Position numbers and translations under genes: made by a program. A model generated the notes under the pieces. That model saw only the letters and a list, made by a program, of their open reading frames with translations, had not been told where the DNA came from and searched no databases. From a virus, in the IMG/VR virus record IMGVR_UViG_3300013137_000005, positions 1 through 41,792 of that record: a stretch of DNA of 41,792 bases. One strand, 5' to 3'. Shown one piece after another: positions 15,520 through 23,830 of the stretch; the first letter of the stretch is position 1, and each line of letters starts with the position of its first letter.

Positions 15520-17702
15520 AGCCCGCTTGCTCCGGCGGCGCCCGCCGCCCCGCCCACGCCGTTGTTGCCGTAACTGGCGAACGCGCCGGCCACCATCGCG
15601 TCGATGGCCGACTGCAAAGCGCCGCTGGTTTTGGCCTTGTTGACCATGCCCGATTCGACGTAGCCGAAGATCGTCTCGCCGTAGCCCATGATCTGCCCGG
15701 CGAAGTCCTTCCCCTTGACCACCGTGCCGACGCTGCCAGCCAGCGCGTTCATGGCGTCCGCCGCGGCCGTGTCCGCCGGCTTATCCCCTTTGGCGTTCGG
15801 GTTGACGCCCAGGAGGTTTTTGACCACGCTGTCCGCCACCCCGGCCTTGCCGGCGATAGCTTTGGCGAACGCCTCCTGCGATTTGCCGGCGAGGTCCTGC
15901 ATGGCGGCCTGGTTGGCGAGCTGATCCACGTCGATCGCGCCGATCACCTCCGGCGAGAAGATGCCGTTCTGGAAATCCTGGACGATCTGCCGCGCCTTTT
16001 CCTTGTTGCCGCCGGCGAGGCGCTGCCCCACGTCGCCCCACGAGCTATCGTTCAGCCAGGCTTGCAACCGGAAGATGTCCTCGAACGCCCCGCCCGCGCC
16101 CGGCGCGTTGGCGCCCTTGCCGCCCCCGGCCCGCATATCGTTGAGGCCGATGGAAAAATTGCTGCCTTCGGTCAGATAGCCCTGGATGCGCGTCGCGACG
16201 GCCTTGCCCGCCGCCTCCATTTTCGTCTGCCAGTCGCGCGCCGCCGCGGTGTTCGCCTGCTCCTGCGCTTTGTAGAACGCCTCCGGCGCCTTGTTGTTCG
16301 CCGTCTGGTACTGGAAAGCCAGCGTGTTGCCGAAGCCGCCCTCGGCCTGGGCAATCGCGTCCTTCGACATGTTGCCCCAATTGATGGCCGTCACGCTGGG
16401 GGATAGCTCAGGCATCGTGGCGAGGTTGGCGGCCAAATCGCGATAGGCGCCCGCCAGACCGGCCGCAGCGCCGGCGGCCGCGTCCATGATCTGTCCGTGA
16501 TAGAGGGTCGCGGCTGCGGCGGAGAGTTCGGCCTGCGCGGCTTCATGTAGCACGGTGTAGCCGTTGACGAGATCGGCATAGTAGGCGGCGCTGGCGTCAT
16601 CGCCCCGCTGCACGGCATCAGTAAGCGCAGCCTGCGCATCGGCCAGCCGGCGTGTTGTGCCGTCCGCATTGCGTTGCGCTAACTCAAACAGCGCCTGTTC
16701 CTCGCTATAGGCCCGCATATTATCAGTCAGCGTATTGAGCATCTGCGTCAGGAATGATTGACCGCCGCTGACCTCTGGGGCGAGGGTTTTGCCGAACTCC
16801 GTTTTGAGGTTCGCCCAGGCCGCCGATAGCGTCTGGGCGCTCGTCGTCAGATTATCCAGGTTGCCGCCGGCCTGTTGCACCAGCCGGTCGGCGCCCTCCA
16901 TCGTGGCCTGGAGTAGCGCGAGTTTCTTTTCCTCCTCGGTCAGCGCCGCTGCCGTTTTACCGAGTTTCGCCGCGTACAGTTCGTTGGCCTCACCGAGTTT
17001 CAGGGTGATGCCGGTGTTGTCGATCAGCATCGGCGATCCGCGCTTGATGCCGGTCACGAGAGACTGAAACAGAAACTCCGTGTCGCCGAGCGCAGGATTC
17101 AACTGGTTGGCGGCCCTGGCGCCCTCGATGAGGCTCGGCAGCGCCGCGGCAAACGCCGCGCCCATCTCCTGCGATGACCCCGCCAGCGCCGTATTCGCCA
17201 GTTGCATGAGGCGCATGTCATCAATCGTGCCGCCGGCCGCCGCGTTCAATTTGTCCAGCAGTGCCGGCGTGCTCCCGATGGAGCGCATGACCGAGTTGAA
17301 TGATTTCTCGGTCACGAGCGCCTGCGCGCCCAGGTTGCCGAGTTCGACGGCGACCTTGCCAGCGGCAACCCCCGCCGCTACGAGGCCACCTGCTGTCAGA
17401 AGGCCGCCCAGGCCGCCCAGGCCGATCCCGCTCAGCACCCCGTCAAGCTGCCCGAACGCGTTCCGCAGATCGCCGGCCGCCTGCACGCCGGCCTTGCCGA
17501 CGCCGTTCAACCCGCGTTCGAGCGCGCCGGCCTCGCGGGTCAGCGCGTTGATGTTCTTCACATCGAGCGCGCTGATCTGGCTTTTCCCGCGCAGCATGTC
17601 TATTTCACTGCGCAGCCTTGCGAGCCGATCTTGTGCCCCTTGCAGGGCCAACGAGGCGTTATCCCGCGCATTGATGTCGATCGCGACCTTGGGGTTACTC
17701 AT
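15516..17702 (-). CDS. Tail tape-measure protein
   Basis: A 728-residue protein. Its first 60 residues are coiled coil (ASLALQGAQDRLARLRSEID), followed by Gly/Ala-rich hydrophobic segments (LGGLGGLLTAGGLVAAGVAA, about 95-115), long helices, and a Gly/Ala-rich C-terminus. This is the usual composition of a siphovirus tape measure, which sets tail length and delivers DNA. By the common rule of about 1.5 angstrom per residue the tail would be roughly 110 nm. I see no clear peptidase or lysozyme motif inside it. The start overlaps the end of the preceding chaperone frame by 8 bp. Confidence 0.9.
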   Translation of the reverse strand: MSNPKVAIDINARDNASLALQGAQDRLARLRSEIDMLRGKSQISALDVKNINALTREAGALERGLNGVGKAGVQAAGDLRNAFGQLDGVLSGIGLGGLGGLLTAGGLVAAGVAAGKVAVELGNLGAQALVTEKSFNSVMRSIGSTPALLDKLNAAAGGTIDDMRLMQLANTALAGSSQEMGAAFAAALPSLIEGARAANQLNPALGDTEFLFQSLVTGIKRGSPMLIDNTGITLKLGEANELYAAKLGKTAAALTEEEKKLALLQATMEGADRLVQQAGGNLDNLTTSAQTLSAAWANLKTEFGKTLAPEVSGGQSFLTQMLNTLTDNMRAYSEEQALFELAQRNADGTTRRLADAQAALTDAVQRGDDASAAYYADLVNGYTVLHEAAQAELSAAAATLYHGQIMDAAAGAAAGLAGAYRDLAANLATMPELSPSVTAINWGNMSKDAIAQAEGGFGNTLAFQYQTANNKAPEAFYKAQEQANTAAARDWQTKMEAAGKAVATRIQGYLTEGSNFSIGLNDMRAGGGKGANAPGAGGAFEDIFRLQAWLNDSSWGDVGQRLAGGNKEKARQIVQDFQNGIFSPEVIGAIDVDQLANQAAMQDLAGKSQEAFAKAIAGKAGVADSVVKNLLGVNPNAKGDKPADTAAADAMNALAGSVGTVVKGKDFAGQIMGYGETIFGYVESGMVNKAKTSGALQSAIDAMVAGAFASYGNNGVGGAAGAAGASGL

Positions 17703-17952
17703 AGAGCAGGCCGTCCATCATCGTGTGCCAGTCCCGATCCAGCAGGATGTCGCTGGCCGCTGCTTCGTCGTAGTCCCGGAACGTCCACCCGGAATGGTCG
17801 TGCACGAATTTCATCCGGTCGAACCATTTGACCGCCGCATCCGGCGCTGTCTTTTGCCAACCCTTCAGGGCGCAAAACAGCGCCTTCAGGCTTCCGGGCT
17901 TATCGTCTCGTCGCGCGCCGCGGCCCATATCTGGCGTTTCCACCAGTTCCAT
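17695..17952 (-). CDS. Tail assembly chaperone, downstream frame (GT-like)
   Basis: An 85-residue reading frame (LKALFCALKGWQKTAPDAAV, then DRMKFVHDHSGWTFRDYDEA) lying between the first chaperone frame and the tape measure. It overlaps the upstream frame by 67 bp, in the -1 frame relative to it. The only ATG (17950-17952) has no Shine-Dalgarno. In most siphoviruses the equivalent region is expressed as a frameshift extension of the first chaperone. Here the shift would have to occur between an in-frame stop shortly upstream and the TGA at 17886. No classical XXXYYYZ heptamer is visible in the right phase. Expression could be by a non-canonical -1 shift or by coupled re-initiation. Confidence 0.7.
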   Translation of the reverse strand: MELVETPDMGRGARRDDKPGSLKALFCALKGWQKTAPDAAVKWFDRMKFVHDHSGWTFRDYDEAAASDILLDRDWHTMMDGLLYE

Positions 17953-18161
17953 TGTGGCACGGTCATGCCGGTCACATCGGCGCGCCAGTCAACCACGTTG
18001 CCGGCCGGATCGATGAAATGCGCGTCGGTGGTCAGACGCACCGCCGTCTCGTGCGCCCGCGTCAGGCTATCGCCGTCGAGAACCATCAATTCCCGGATCG
18101 TATGCCGCGCCGCTTCCGGGCTGACCTCGATCCAGTCGTGGCCGTTATCGTACCGTGGCAT
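17886..18161 (-). CDS. Tail assembly chaperone, upstream frame (G-like)
   Basis: A 91-residue acidic protein (VDWRADVTGMTVPQWNWWKR near the C-terminus) encoded between the tail-tube genes and the tape measure, the fixed position of tail assembly chaperones. GGAGG lies just before ATG 18161. Chaperones of this kind coat the tape measure during tail building and are absent from the virion. Identification rests on position, size and the overlapping second frame, not on sequence similarity. Confidence 0.7.
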   Translation of the reverse strand: MPRYDNGHDWIEVSPEAARHTIRELMVLDGDSLTRAHETAVRLTTDAHFIDPAGNVVDWRADVTGMTVPQWNWWKRQIWAAARDETISPEA

Positions 18162-18207
18162 CCGCCCTCCTCGTTGTTCTCGGCCTCAGCCTCAACCTAA
18201 GCCTTAA

Positions 18208-18645
18208 TCAGGCCGGCGAGTCCCACGTCCCGACCCCGTTCGCCTCGAATACCAGCGTCGTCTGCGCGATGCCGGTCAGCGTGATCTCGGTCGTGCGCTC
18301 GGTCAGTTCCAGCGTGGCATGTGTCCACTCGTTCGCGTTCGCCGTGCCCGGCTCCATTGCAAACGTCGTTGACGCCGGAGTGTTGAACGGGATCTTCGTG
18401 GCCTTGCTGTCGGCGTAGGCGTTGACGCTGGCCTGGACGATCACGGTCAGTTTGACCTTTCCGCTGCCCTTCGCGCCCAACGGATCGGGCGTGTAGGTGT
18501 AGACGGTGTGCCCCGCGCGGGTGATGTCCTTCATCTCCGGCTCGGGGCCGCCCTGCTGGGCGACGTTGGCATCCAGGATGCCTTCCAGGGTGTAGGTGCC
18601 GTGCACAACCGTGTAGGTCGTGCCGAAAAACTCAGTCTGCGCCAT
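18208..18645 (-). CDS. Major tail tube protein, paralogue 1
   Basis: A 145-residue, Thr-rich beta protein (FFGTTYTVVHGTYTLEGILD, then AGHTVYTYTPDPLGAKGSG). It shares the stretch AG, four residues, then Y and DPLG.KGS with the gene directly before it in the operon, so the two are paralogues. Its size and position between tail-completion genes and chaperones point to the tail tube subunit. AGGA upstream of ATG 18645 gives a good start. Confidence 0.72.
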   Translation of the reverse strand: MAQTEFFGTTYTVVHGTYTLEGILDANVAQQGGPEPEMKDITRAGHTVYTYTPDPLGAKGSGKVKLTVIVQASVNAYADSKATKIPFNTPASTTFAMEPGTANANEWTHATLELTERTTEITLTGIAQTTLVFEANGVGTWDSPA

Positions 18646-18654
18646 CGCGTCCTC

Positions 18655-19089
18655 CTATGCGGCCGTGGACCAGGCGCCCGCGCTGGCCGGGTTGCTGAAC
18701 GTTGCCTTGAACGGCTGCACGGCCGCGAACGCACCGCCGGCATCGTGCGACTTGAACGCGGCGTCGGTCAGGGTGAACTTATCCTTACCTGACCCGAACG
18801 AAACTACCAGCGAGTCCTCAGCGTCGATGCTCTTGCTCAGCAGCCCGGTTTCCTGGTGATCCGTCACGCTCAGCAGCCCCTCGATGCTCACCGTGCAGCT
18901 CGCGCTGCCCTTGCCGCCCAACGGATCGTCCATGAAGGCATAGGCGGCGTCGCCCGCATGGGTTTTGTCGATCTGCTCGCGCAGAGGCTTGCCCTTTTCA
19001 GCGATCGTGATCTTCTGCCAGCCGGTCGGGATGCTCGCCCCGCCGTAGGTCACTGCCACGTTCAACCCCGTGGCCTCCTGGTGCGCCAT
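18655..19089 (-). CDS. Major tail tube protein, paralogue 2
   Basis: A 144-residue beta-rich protein (GLNVAVTYGGASIPTGWQKI, then HAGDAAYAFMDDPLGGKGSA) and a C-terminal beta segment rich in Phe and Ala. It aligns with the next gene over the DPLG.KGS core, and both end close to 145 residues. One may be the tube subunit and the other a tail-tube decoration or a special first or last ring. Which is the main tube protein cannot be told from sequence. Confidence 0.7.
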   Translation of the reverse strand: MAHQEATGLNVAVTYGGASIPTGWQKITIAEKGKPLREQIDKTHAGDAAYAFMDDPLGGKGSASCTVSIEGLLSVTDHQETGLLSKSIDAEDSLVVSFGSGKDKFTLTDAAFKSHDAGGAFAAVQPFKATFSNPASAGAWSTAA

Positions 19090-19099
19090 AGTTACCTCC

Positions 19100-19522
19100 T
19101 CAACTCAGGCCGCCGGTGGCGATCACGTCCACCTCGAACAGCCAGCCGAATTCTTCCTGTCCGCCCCACTGCAATTGTCCATAGGTGTAGCGCAGGGGAC
19201 GGATGATCTGCGCCTTGCCGCTCAGCGTCATGTCGCTCAGCAACGCCCTGGCAACCGTGTCCCCGAGGCCGATCACACGCGCCCAATCCGTGCGCAGGTT
19301 CGCCCGTGGCGTCAGGATGATCAGGTGCAGCGTGTGCGTGCCCTGTTCCCGGCCCTGGGTCAGCAACTCGAACTGCCCCGTGCCCGGATAGCAGAACGCC
19401 GCCACGCCCGACCCGGCCCCCTGTTCCGGCGGCACGTCGGGCGCCACCCGGATGCCGGAGATCGCCCCCACTACATCCTGCACGGCCTGGCACAGTTCGA
19501 CCAGCGTCGTCATCGTCGTCAT
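19100..19522 (-). CDS. Tail terminator-like protein
   Basis: A 140-residue protein: an N-terminal helix (VELCQAVQDVVGAISGI), then beta strands (THTLHLIILTPRANLRTDWA, GWLFEVDVIATGGL). This layout, size and position (after the gp10-like gene and before the tube genes) are typical of the tail terminator or neck protein that caps the tail tube and joins it to the head. Its ATG overlaps the previous stop (ATGA at 19519-19522). Confidence 0.65.
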   Translation of the reverse strand: MTTMTTLVELCQAVQDVVGAISGIRVAPDVPPEQGAGSGVAAFCYPGTGQFELLTQGREQGTHTLHLIILTPRANLRTDWARVIGLGDTVARALLSDMTLSGKAQIIRPLRYTYGQLQWGGQEEFGWLFEVDVIATGGLS

Positions 19523-19992
19523 TTGAAAGCCTCATCCGCCGCGTCCTGGGCGATTTTCACCAGGTTGTTGCGTACCGCGTTGAACGCCGGTTTGACGAAC
19601 GGCTGTGGCCGGTTGCCGCCGCGCTCATAGATAAATCGGGCGATCACGAATGCGGATTTGGGACCAACTCCCATTTGTTTGGCGATCCCAGTCCACGAGG
19701 GGAAATAGCCCTCGTTATGGTTGAAATCCGGCGATCCTAGTTTTCCCGTGCCGCCTTCCAGGAGGTGAGCGATCGGGCTTTTCACGTAGACGCGCGCCCA
19801 CTGCGGCGGCCGCCGCCCGTCGGTCAGGACAGAGACTTTCCCGCGCAGCGACGGCTTGGCCCGGCTGCGCACCTCGCTCTGGACTAATTTTGAGCCGCGC
19901 TCATACCAGAGGATCAGGGCGATCTCCGCCTGTTTCGGATCGAGCCGCTTCAGCGCCTCGTCAATCCCGGATGTCGTCACCGTGATTTCCAT
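19519..19992 (-). CDS. HK97 gp10-like tail completion protein
   Basis: A 157-residue basic protein with the pattern of the HK97 gp10 family: a helical start (SGIDEALKRLDPKQAEIALI), a beta region, and a C-terminal helix (KPAFNAVRNNLVKIAQDAAD) preceded by GNRPQPFVKPAF. The family acts in head-to-tail joining. The gene overlaps both neighbours (the connector stop at 19992 and the terminator start at 19519). Confidence 0.75.
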   Translation of the reverse strand: MEITVTTSGIDEALKRLDPKQAEIALILWYERGSKLVQSEVRSRAKPSLRGKVSVLTDGRRPPQWARVYVKSPIAHLLEGGTGKLGSPDFNHNEGYFPSWTGIAKQMGVGPKSAFVIARFIYERGGNRPQPFVKPAFNAVRNNLVKIAQDAADEAFK

Positions 19993-20627
19993 CAGCTCAC
20001 CACCGCCCGTCTATGCACCTGCGCAAATTTCTCGTAATCGCTGTCCCACCGCGCGACCCTCACCAACCCCATGTCGGCGCTGCCCATTACCCCAACCGGT
20101 GAATCTTTCCGCTTGAATATCCATGCCGCTTTGAGCACGCACTTCCGTCGCACAACAATCGGAATTTCCGGCCATCCCCATGTACCTGTAATCCGAATGC
20201 CCTTAGCCAATCCAACCGGAAACGCATAGCGTCCTATCGGTGCGACCGCAATCAACTCATACGGCATACTGTCAGTCGCTGCGTTGAATGGCTCCAGATC
20301 ATAATCGGACGCGGCCCACACAGTTGCATACGTCCGATCGCTATTGCCGTCCGTCGCCAGCTCCGTAAGGGTTACAAGATCGTCGATTAGCAGGCGGGAG
20401 TCACTTTTTGCCGTGTAGTACCGCACCACACCGACAGCCGACTGATAGAGCTTCCGCCCCAAGTCATCGTCAATTTGCCGGCTGGACTCATCCAGTACCT
20501 CATTGATCAGCGCATCGTCGGTCGTATCGGCGACGGGGATGCCGATCCACGCCTTGAACTCCGCCACCGTCGCGTAGCGCGTCGCTGACTCTGTGATCGT
20601 CGTGCCGGTCCCCGCCCAATCGCTCAT
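19992..20627 (-). CDS. Head-tail connector (gp6-like adaptor)
   Basis: A 211-residue protein. The N-terminal 75 residues (YATVAEFKAWIGIPVADTTD, then DALINEVLDESSRQIDDDLG) match the helical core of HK97 gp6/phage adaptor proteins that bind beneath the portal. The later part (PYELIAVAPIGRYAFPVG, GIRITGTWGWPEIPIVVRRK, CVLKAAWIFKRKDSP) is also the classic pattern in Gram-positive-type siphovirus connectors. TGATG overlap with the upstream gene gives the start. Confidence 0.85.
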   Translation of the reverse strand: MSDWAGTGTTITESATRYATVAEFKAWIGIPVADTTDDALINEVLDESSRQIDDDLGRKLYQSAVGVVRYYTAKSDSRLLIDDLVTLTELATDGNSDRTYATVWAASDYDLEPFNAATDSMPYELIAVAPIGRYAFPVGLAKGIRITGTWGWPEIPIVVRRKCVLKAAWIFKRKDSPVGVMGSADMGLVRVARWDSDYEKFAQVHRRAVVS

Positions 20628-21325
20628 CAGATCGTCTCCGTATCCGGGTCGCTGAATTCGACGCCGGTTTTCGAGCGCCAGATGTAGACCGTCGTTCCGG
20701 CCGCCAGGTCATGGTGGAACGTCACGTTCCCGGAACTGTCCGACGTGCCCGCGTCCACGTTCACCGACCCCGAAATATCCGAGGTCATCCGGCAATACAC
20801 CCCAGCCGCCGGCAGCCCATCCACCGTCACCGTGTAGACTTTGCTCGACGCCCCGCTGCTCGCCGCCTGCCGGCTGCTCACAGCCGCGTCCAGGTACGCC
20901 AGCCGGGCATCACCGAGATTGCCGTCTGCCGCCACATCCAGCGTGCGCCCGGTGACAGTGGGCCGCAGGTAGTCGTAGACATACCAGTCCACCCGTGTGT
21001 CCGGCGTTGCGGTGTCTCCGGCGAGACCGTCAACATAGATTTTGACGACATCGGTGTTGTCCACCGGGATGCCGATGCTCACGAACCCAATAGCCGTCAG
21101 GTCACTCGCAGCCGAGCCGGTCGTCTGTGGCAGGATGCGATAGGCCGAGCCGGAACCGCCGACCTGCAACGTGGCGTAGATGACGTAATCGCCGTTGCCA
21201 GCCACCTGATCGAGCAGGACACGCGCCACGACGAAGCGCGTTGCTGTCGCTGTGTAGCTGGCGATCTCGGTCACTGCCGAAATGTCAAGGTTGACGTTGG
21301 TATCTGTCTCGGCTTTGTACGCCAC
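20627..21325 (-). CDS. Virion-type beta-sandwich protein
   Basis: A 232-residue protein starting at GTG 21325. The first 130 residues are beta-rich (SAVTEIASYTATATRFVVAR, then NGDYVIYATLQVGGSGSAYR). The C-terminal 70 residues (KVYTVTVDGLPAAGVYCRMT, then AGTSDSSGNVTFHHDLAAGT) resemble a carboxypeptidase-regulatory or transthyretin-like Ig fold often used as a capsid or fibre decoration. It sits in the head operon just upstream of the connector. A head decoration or fibre role is an inference from fold style and position. Confidence 0.6.
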   Translation of the reverse strand: MAYKAETDTNVNLDISAVTEIASYTATATRFVVARVLLDQVAGNGDYVIYATLQVGGSGSAYRILPQTTGSAASDLTAIGFVSIGIPVDNTDVVKIYVDGLAGDTATPDTRVDWYVYDYLRPTVTGRTLDVAADGNLGDARLAYLDAAVSSRQAASSGASSKVYTVTVDGLPAAGVYCRMTSDISGSVNVDAGTSDSSGNVTFHHDLAAGTTVYIWRSKTGVEFSDPDTETI

Positions 21326-21335
21326 GGCTCACCGC

Positions 21336-21563
21336 CTACAGTTGCTGTTGCGCCTGCGCCTGCAACGTGTTGAGTTCGACAGTCAACGCCCGGATTTCGC
21401 CGTCGTACACGGCCAGCGCCGCGTCCCGCTCAGTCTGTTTTCTGGCGATTTCCGCCTCTTTGCTCTCGATGATCGCACTTTTCGAGAGCAGCGCCGTCAA
21501 CTGTTCAATCGTCACGCCGCTGGCGTTGATCGCCACCACGATCTCATCAACTGTCAGAGCCAT
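21336..21563 (-). CDS. Small helical coiled-coil protein
   Basis: A 75-residue protein (ALTVDEIVVAINASGVTIEQ, then helix KEAEIARKQTERDAALAVYD). The short N-terminal unit followed by one long amphipathic helix is typical of small oligomerising phage structural or scaffold-like proteins. The ATG at 21561-21563 lies inside the end of the upstream gene. Function unknown. Confidence 0.6.
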   Translation of the reverse strand: MALTVDEIVVAINASGVTIEQLTALLSKSAIIESKEAEIARKQTERDAALAVYDGEIRALTVELNTLQAQAQQQL

Positions 21564-22107
21564 AGTCACACCCCCACTTGCATTGCGCCGGCTGAAATGG
21601 CACCGGCAGGCTGAAACGGTAATCGTAGGTTTGCACGCCGCCCAACACTTCGGCTGGCGTCTCTCCGGCATTGCCTCCCACTTGATAGTGCACCAGGGGC
21701 GGATGCGCGACATCGGGCGCGGTTCCGGCCGGGATCGAAGGATAAATGGCAATCTCGAAATCGAATACCGGACCGCCCAGGCCGAACAGGATAGGATCGT
21801 AGCCGCCGCGCCACTGGATTTCGGTGACGGGCCGCGCCGCGTCGAGCGTGAAGTCATCCCAGACCCACTGGTCACTGCCGCTGCCGCCGGGGTCACGCAA
21901 TGACGACAGCAAGAGTCCACCGCTCGCGCGCGGCGGCTGACTGTACAAGACGACCGTGGCTGCATCACGGATATCCGTGCGTGCCGGAGGCTGGCGCAGC
22001 GGTACCGCTGTCTGTGCAGGCGCTGTCTGTGCAGACGTCGTCCGTCCTCCCCACAACATGGCGGCGACAACCGCCAGGATCGCAGCCGTTCGCCAGTCTG
22101 TATGCAA
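21547..22107 (-). CDS. Secreted protein with signal peptide, unknown
   Basis: A 186-residue protein. The N-terminus (RTAAILAVVAAMLWGGRTTSAQ) is a typical Sec signal peptide with cleavage probably after TSA. The mature part is beta-rich (WVWDDFTLDAARPVTEIQWR, then GGYDPILFGLGGPVFDFEIA), resembling a jelly-roll surface domain. Exported proteins are unexpected among head-assembly genes. It could be placed on the cell surface during infection. ATG 22107 is used. Confidence 0.65.
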   Translation of the reverse strand: MHTDWRTAAILAVVAAMLWGGRTTSAQTAPAQTAVPLRQPPARTDIRDAATVVLYSQPPRASGGLLLSSLRDPGGSGSDQWVWDDFTLDAARPVTEIQWRGGYDPILFGLGGPVFDFEIAIYPSIPAGTAPDVAHPPLVHYQVGGNAGETPAEVLGGVQTYDYRFSLPVPFQPAQCKWGCDYGSDS

Positions 22108-22186
22108 CTGAATACTCCTCTTCTCTTGACCGTGTTTCGGGGGCGAGAAGGTGCGCTCACCCCCGAAACGGTACGCAAAGCCGGTG

Positions 22187-23143
22187 TTACGGCGCTGCCA
22201 CTGGCCCCCAGATGTCGGACGGCGTATCCGCGGTCATGTTTCGCGCAACGACGCGGAAATACCAGACCTGCCGCGGAATGGCTGTGAACGTGTATTGCGT
22301 CGTGTTGGCTGCCACCACGGCAGTGCCCAACGGGTAGTAGTTTACACCGCCGGCCGCGCTGCGATAGACAATGTACTGAACCTCGTTGGTAGCGTTGTCC
22401 AGCCAGGTCACCGTCGCATTTTCATTCGTGCCATTGAGCGCGGTCGTCACGTTGGTGATCGTCGGCTTGCCCGGCACGGTCGGCACTGCGAAGCTGGCCG
22501 TGTTCGAGTAGGCGGACCTTACGGCTGCGTTGACGGCCGCCACCCGGTACGTGTACGTGTTCCCCGCCTGGACCGTCGTATCATCCCAGTAGATGTTGGG
22601 GCCGGTGCCAGCAAAGGCTGCGCGCGTGCCGATCTGGCTGAACGCACCGCCGTTGGTGGACCGTTCGATGCTAAACCCGGTCTCGTTCGTGGCGTTGTCC
22701 CTCCAGACGACACGGATGAACCCGAAGTACTGCGGCAACAGAGCCAAGGTTGTCGGCGCGTTCGGCGCAGCCGGCACGACCTGCTGGAAGGTGTTCGACC
22801 AGGCCGACGTCCCGAAGAAGTTCGTCGCCGCGACCCGATAGGTGTAGGTCGTATTCGCGGCCCCCGTCGTGTCCAGGTACGTGGTGACGTTTGCGGCGAC
22901 CGTGCCGATCTGGGTGAAGTTCACGCCGTTTGTCGCCCGCTGGATGACGAACCCGGACTCGTTATTGGCGTTGTCCGTCCACGTGAGGGTGATCTGCGGC
23001 CCGAAGGCGAGCGTGCCATTCAGATTGGACGGCGCGAAAAAACCGCCGCCCGCATCAAACGCCGGTCGCAGAATGCTTGGGAAAACTGAGCCGAAGACCA
23101 TATCAACCTGCATAAGGGCGGCCAGATGGCCGCCCACCCTCAT
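22187..23143 (-). CDS. Triple fibronectin-type-III protein
   Basis: An up to 318-residue protein with three fibronectin type III repeats, each showing the core W.D.A.NE and TYTYRVAA.N pattern (for example TWTDNANNESGFVIQR, VWRDNATNETGFSIER, TWLDNATNEVQYIVYR). FN3 modules in phages decorate capsids or tails and bind surface sugars. The ATG at 23143 overlaps the upstream stop (ATGA). An internal ATG at 23113, directly after a perfect hairpin, is an alternative start giving 308 residues. No signal peptide is evident from either start. Confidence 0.8.
   Translation of the reverse strand: MRVGGHLAALMQVDMVFGSVFPSILRPAFDAGGGFFAPSNLNGTLAFGPQITLTWTDNANNESGFVIQRATNGVNFTQIGTVAANVTTYLDTTGAANTTYTYRVAATNFFGTSAWSNTFQQVVPAAPNAPTTLALLPQYFGFIRVVWRDNATNETGFSIERSTNGGAFSQIGTRAAFAGTGPNIYWDDTTVQAGNTYTYRVAAVNAAVRSAYSNTASFAVPTVPGKPTITNVTTALNGTNENATVTWLDNATNEVQYIVYRSAAGGVNYYPLGTAVVAANTTQYTFTAIPRQVWYFRVVARNMTADTPSDIWGPVAAP
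23116..23135. terminator. Perfect GC hairpin at the FN3 gene start
   Basis: GGGCGGCC (23116-23123) and GGCCGCCC (23128-23135) form an 8-bp stem with a 4-base loop. It ends two bases before ATG 23113. It may cut back transcription or translation between the anchored protein and the FN3 gene; there is no U-tract. Confidence 0.5.
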
Positions 23144-23712
23144 TGATTCGCCGACTTCGCCAGGTGGATCCACTCCGTCGCCGACGAAACGAACTCAACC
23201 AGGTCATACTGCCCGAACGTCACCGCGTTGCCGTCGGTCGAGCGGATGTTCGTATCGTTCACTGTCACCGTGTTGGCGTCGTCCCCATAGAGATAGAGGA
23301 TCTGTCCCGCCGCGGCGGGTGCGGCCAGCGTCATGCTCACCGCCCCCGAACTGTTGACCACATACATCCCATAGGCCGGCGTGATCGTCTGCCCCGCCGT
23401 CGGCGTGATGTCCGCCGCCGTCAGCTTGAGGTTGCCCAGGCTCACCGTCGCGCCCGGCGAGGCGGTCAACGTGCCGCCCGAATCCACCACCAGCGCCGCC
23501 CCGGTGTTCACGTTGTACGACCCGCCCGAATCACACTCGAACGACGCGCCGCCCTCGGGCTTGTAGCACAGCGTCGCGTACAACCCCCGCGACTCCGCGT
23601 CGAGCGGATCCGGCATGGGCGGCGCCGGCAGCTTCACCCCCAGCCAGCCGAACACCAGCACGATCACCACCAGCAGCGCCCCGCCGATGTAGCCGAGTTT
23701 GCTCTTGTTCAT
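23140..23712 (-). CDS. Membrane-anchored beta protein, unknown
   Basis: A 190-residue protein with an N-terminal membrane anchor (YIGGALLVVIVLVFGWLGV, about residues 8-26) followed by a Pro-rich spacer and a beta-helix-like region (GGSYNVNTGAALVVDSGG, TLTASPGATVSLGNLKLTAA). The last 80 residues (AGQTITPAYGMYVVNSSGAV, then LYLYGDDANTVTVNDTNI) look like a phage head-decoration or fibre trimer unit. The chosen ATG (23712) has AGGAG upstream; a longer frame to 23796 lacks one. A membrane anchor on a protein within the head operon is odd. It may act in the host envelope rather than in the particle. Confidence 0.65.
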   Translation of the reverse strand: MNKSKLGYIGGALLVVIVLVFGWLGVKLPAPPMPDPLDAESRGLYATLCYKPEGGASFECDSGGSYNVNTGAALVVDSGGTLTASPGATVSLGNLKLTAADITPTAGQTITPAYGMYVVNSSGAVSMTLAAPAAAGQILYLYGDDANTVTVNDTNIRSTDGNAVTFGQYDLVEFVSSATEWIHLAKSANQ

Positions 23713-23797
23713 CGTCCCATCTCCTGCAGGGCCGGACCGCAGCGCCCCGGCGCCCGTCGCCCGGCCCCATCCCATTTTCGGTGATTGCGCGCGCAAT

Positions 23798-23830
23798 CAA
23801 ACTACGCCTACACCGCGTAGGCGTAGTTTG
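23798..23830. terminator. Perfect 14-bp hairpin over a stop codon, next to a 16-bp palindrome
   Basis: CAAACTACGCCTAC (23798-23811) pairs perfectly with GTAGGCGTAGTTTG (23817-23830) around a 5-base loop. It covers the end of the 145-residue gene, including its stop. Directly beside it, GATTGCGCGCGCAATC (23783-23798) is a perfect palindrome. Together they look like a strong transcript 3' end or RNA-processing barrier after the capsid genes. Confidence 0.7.
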
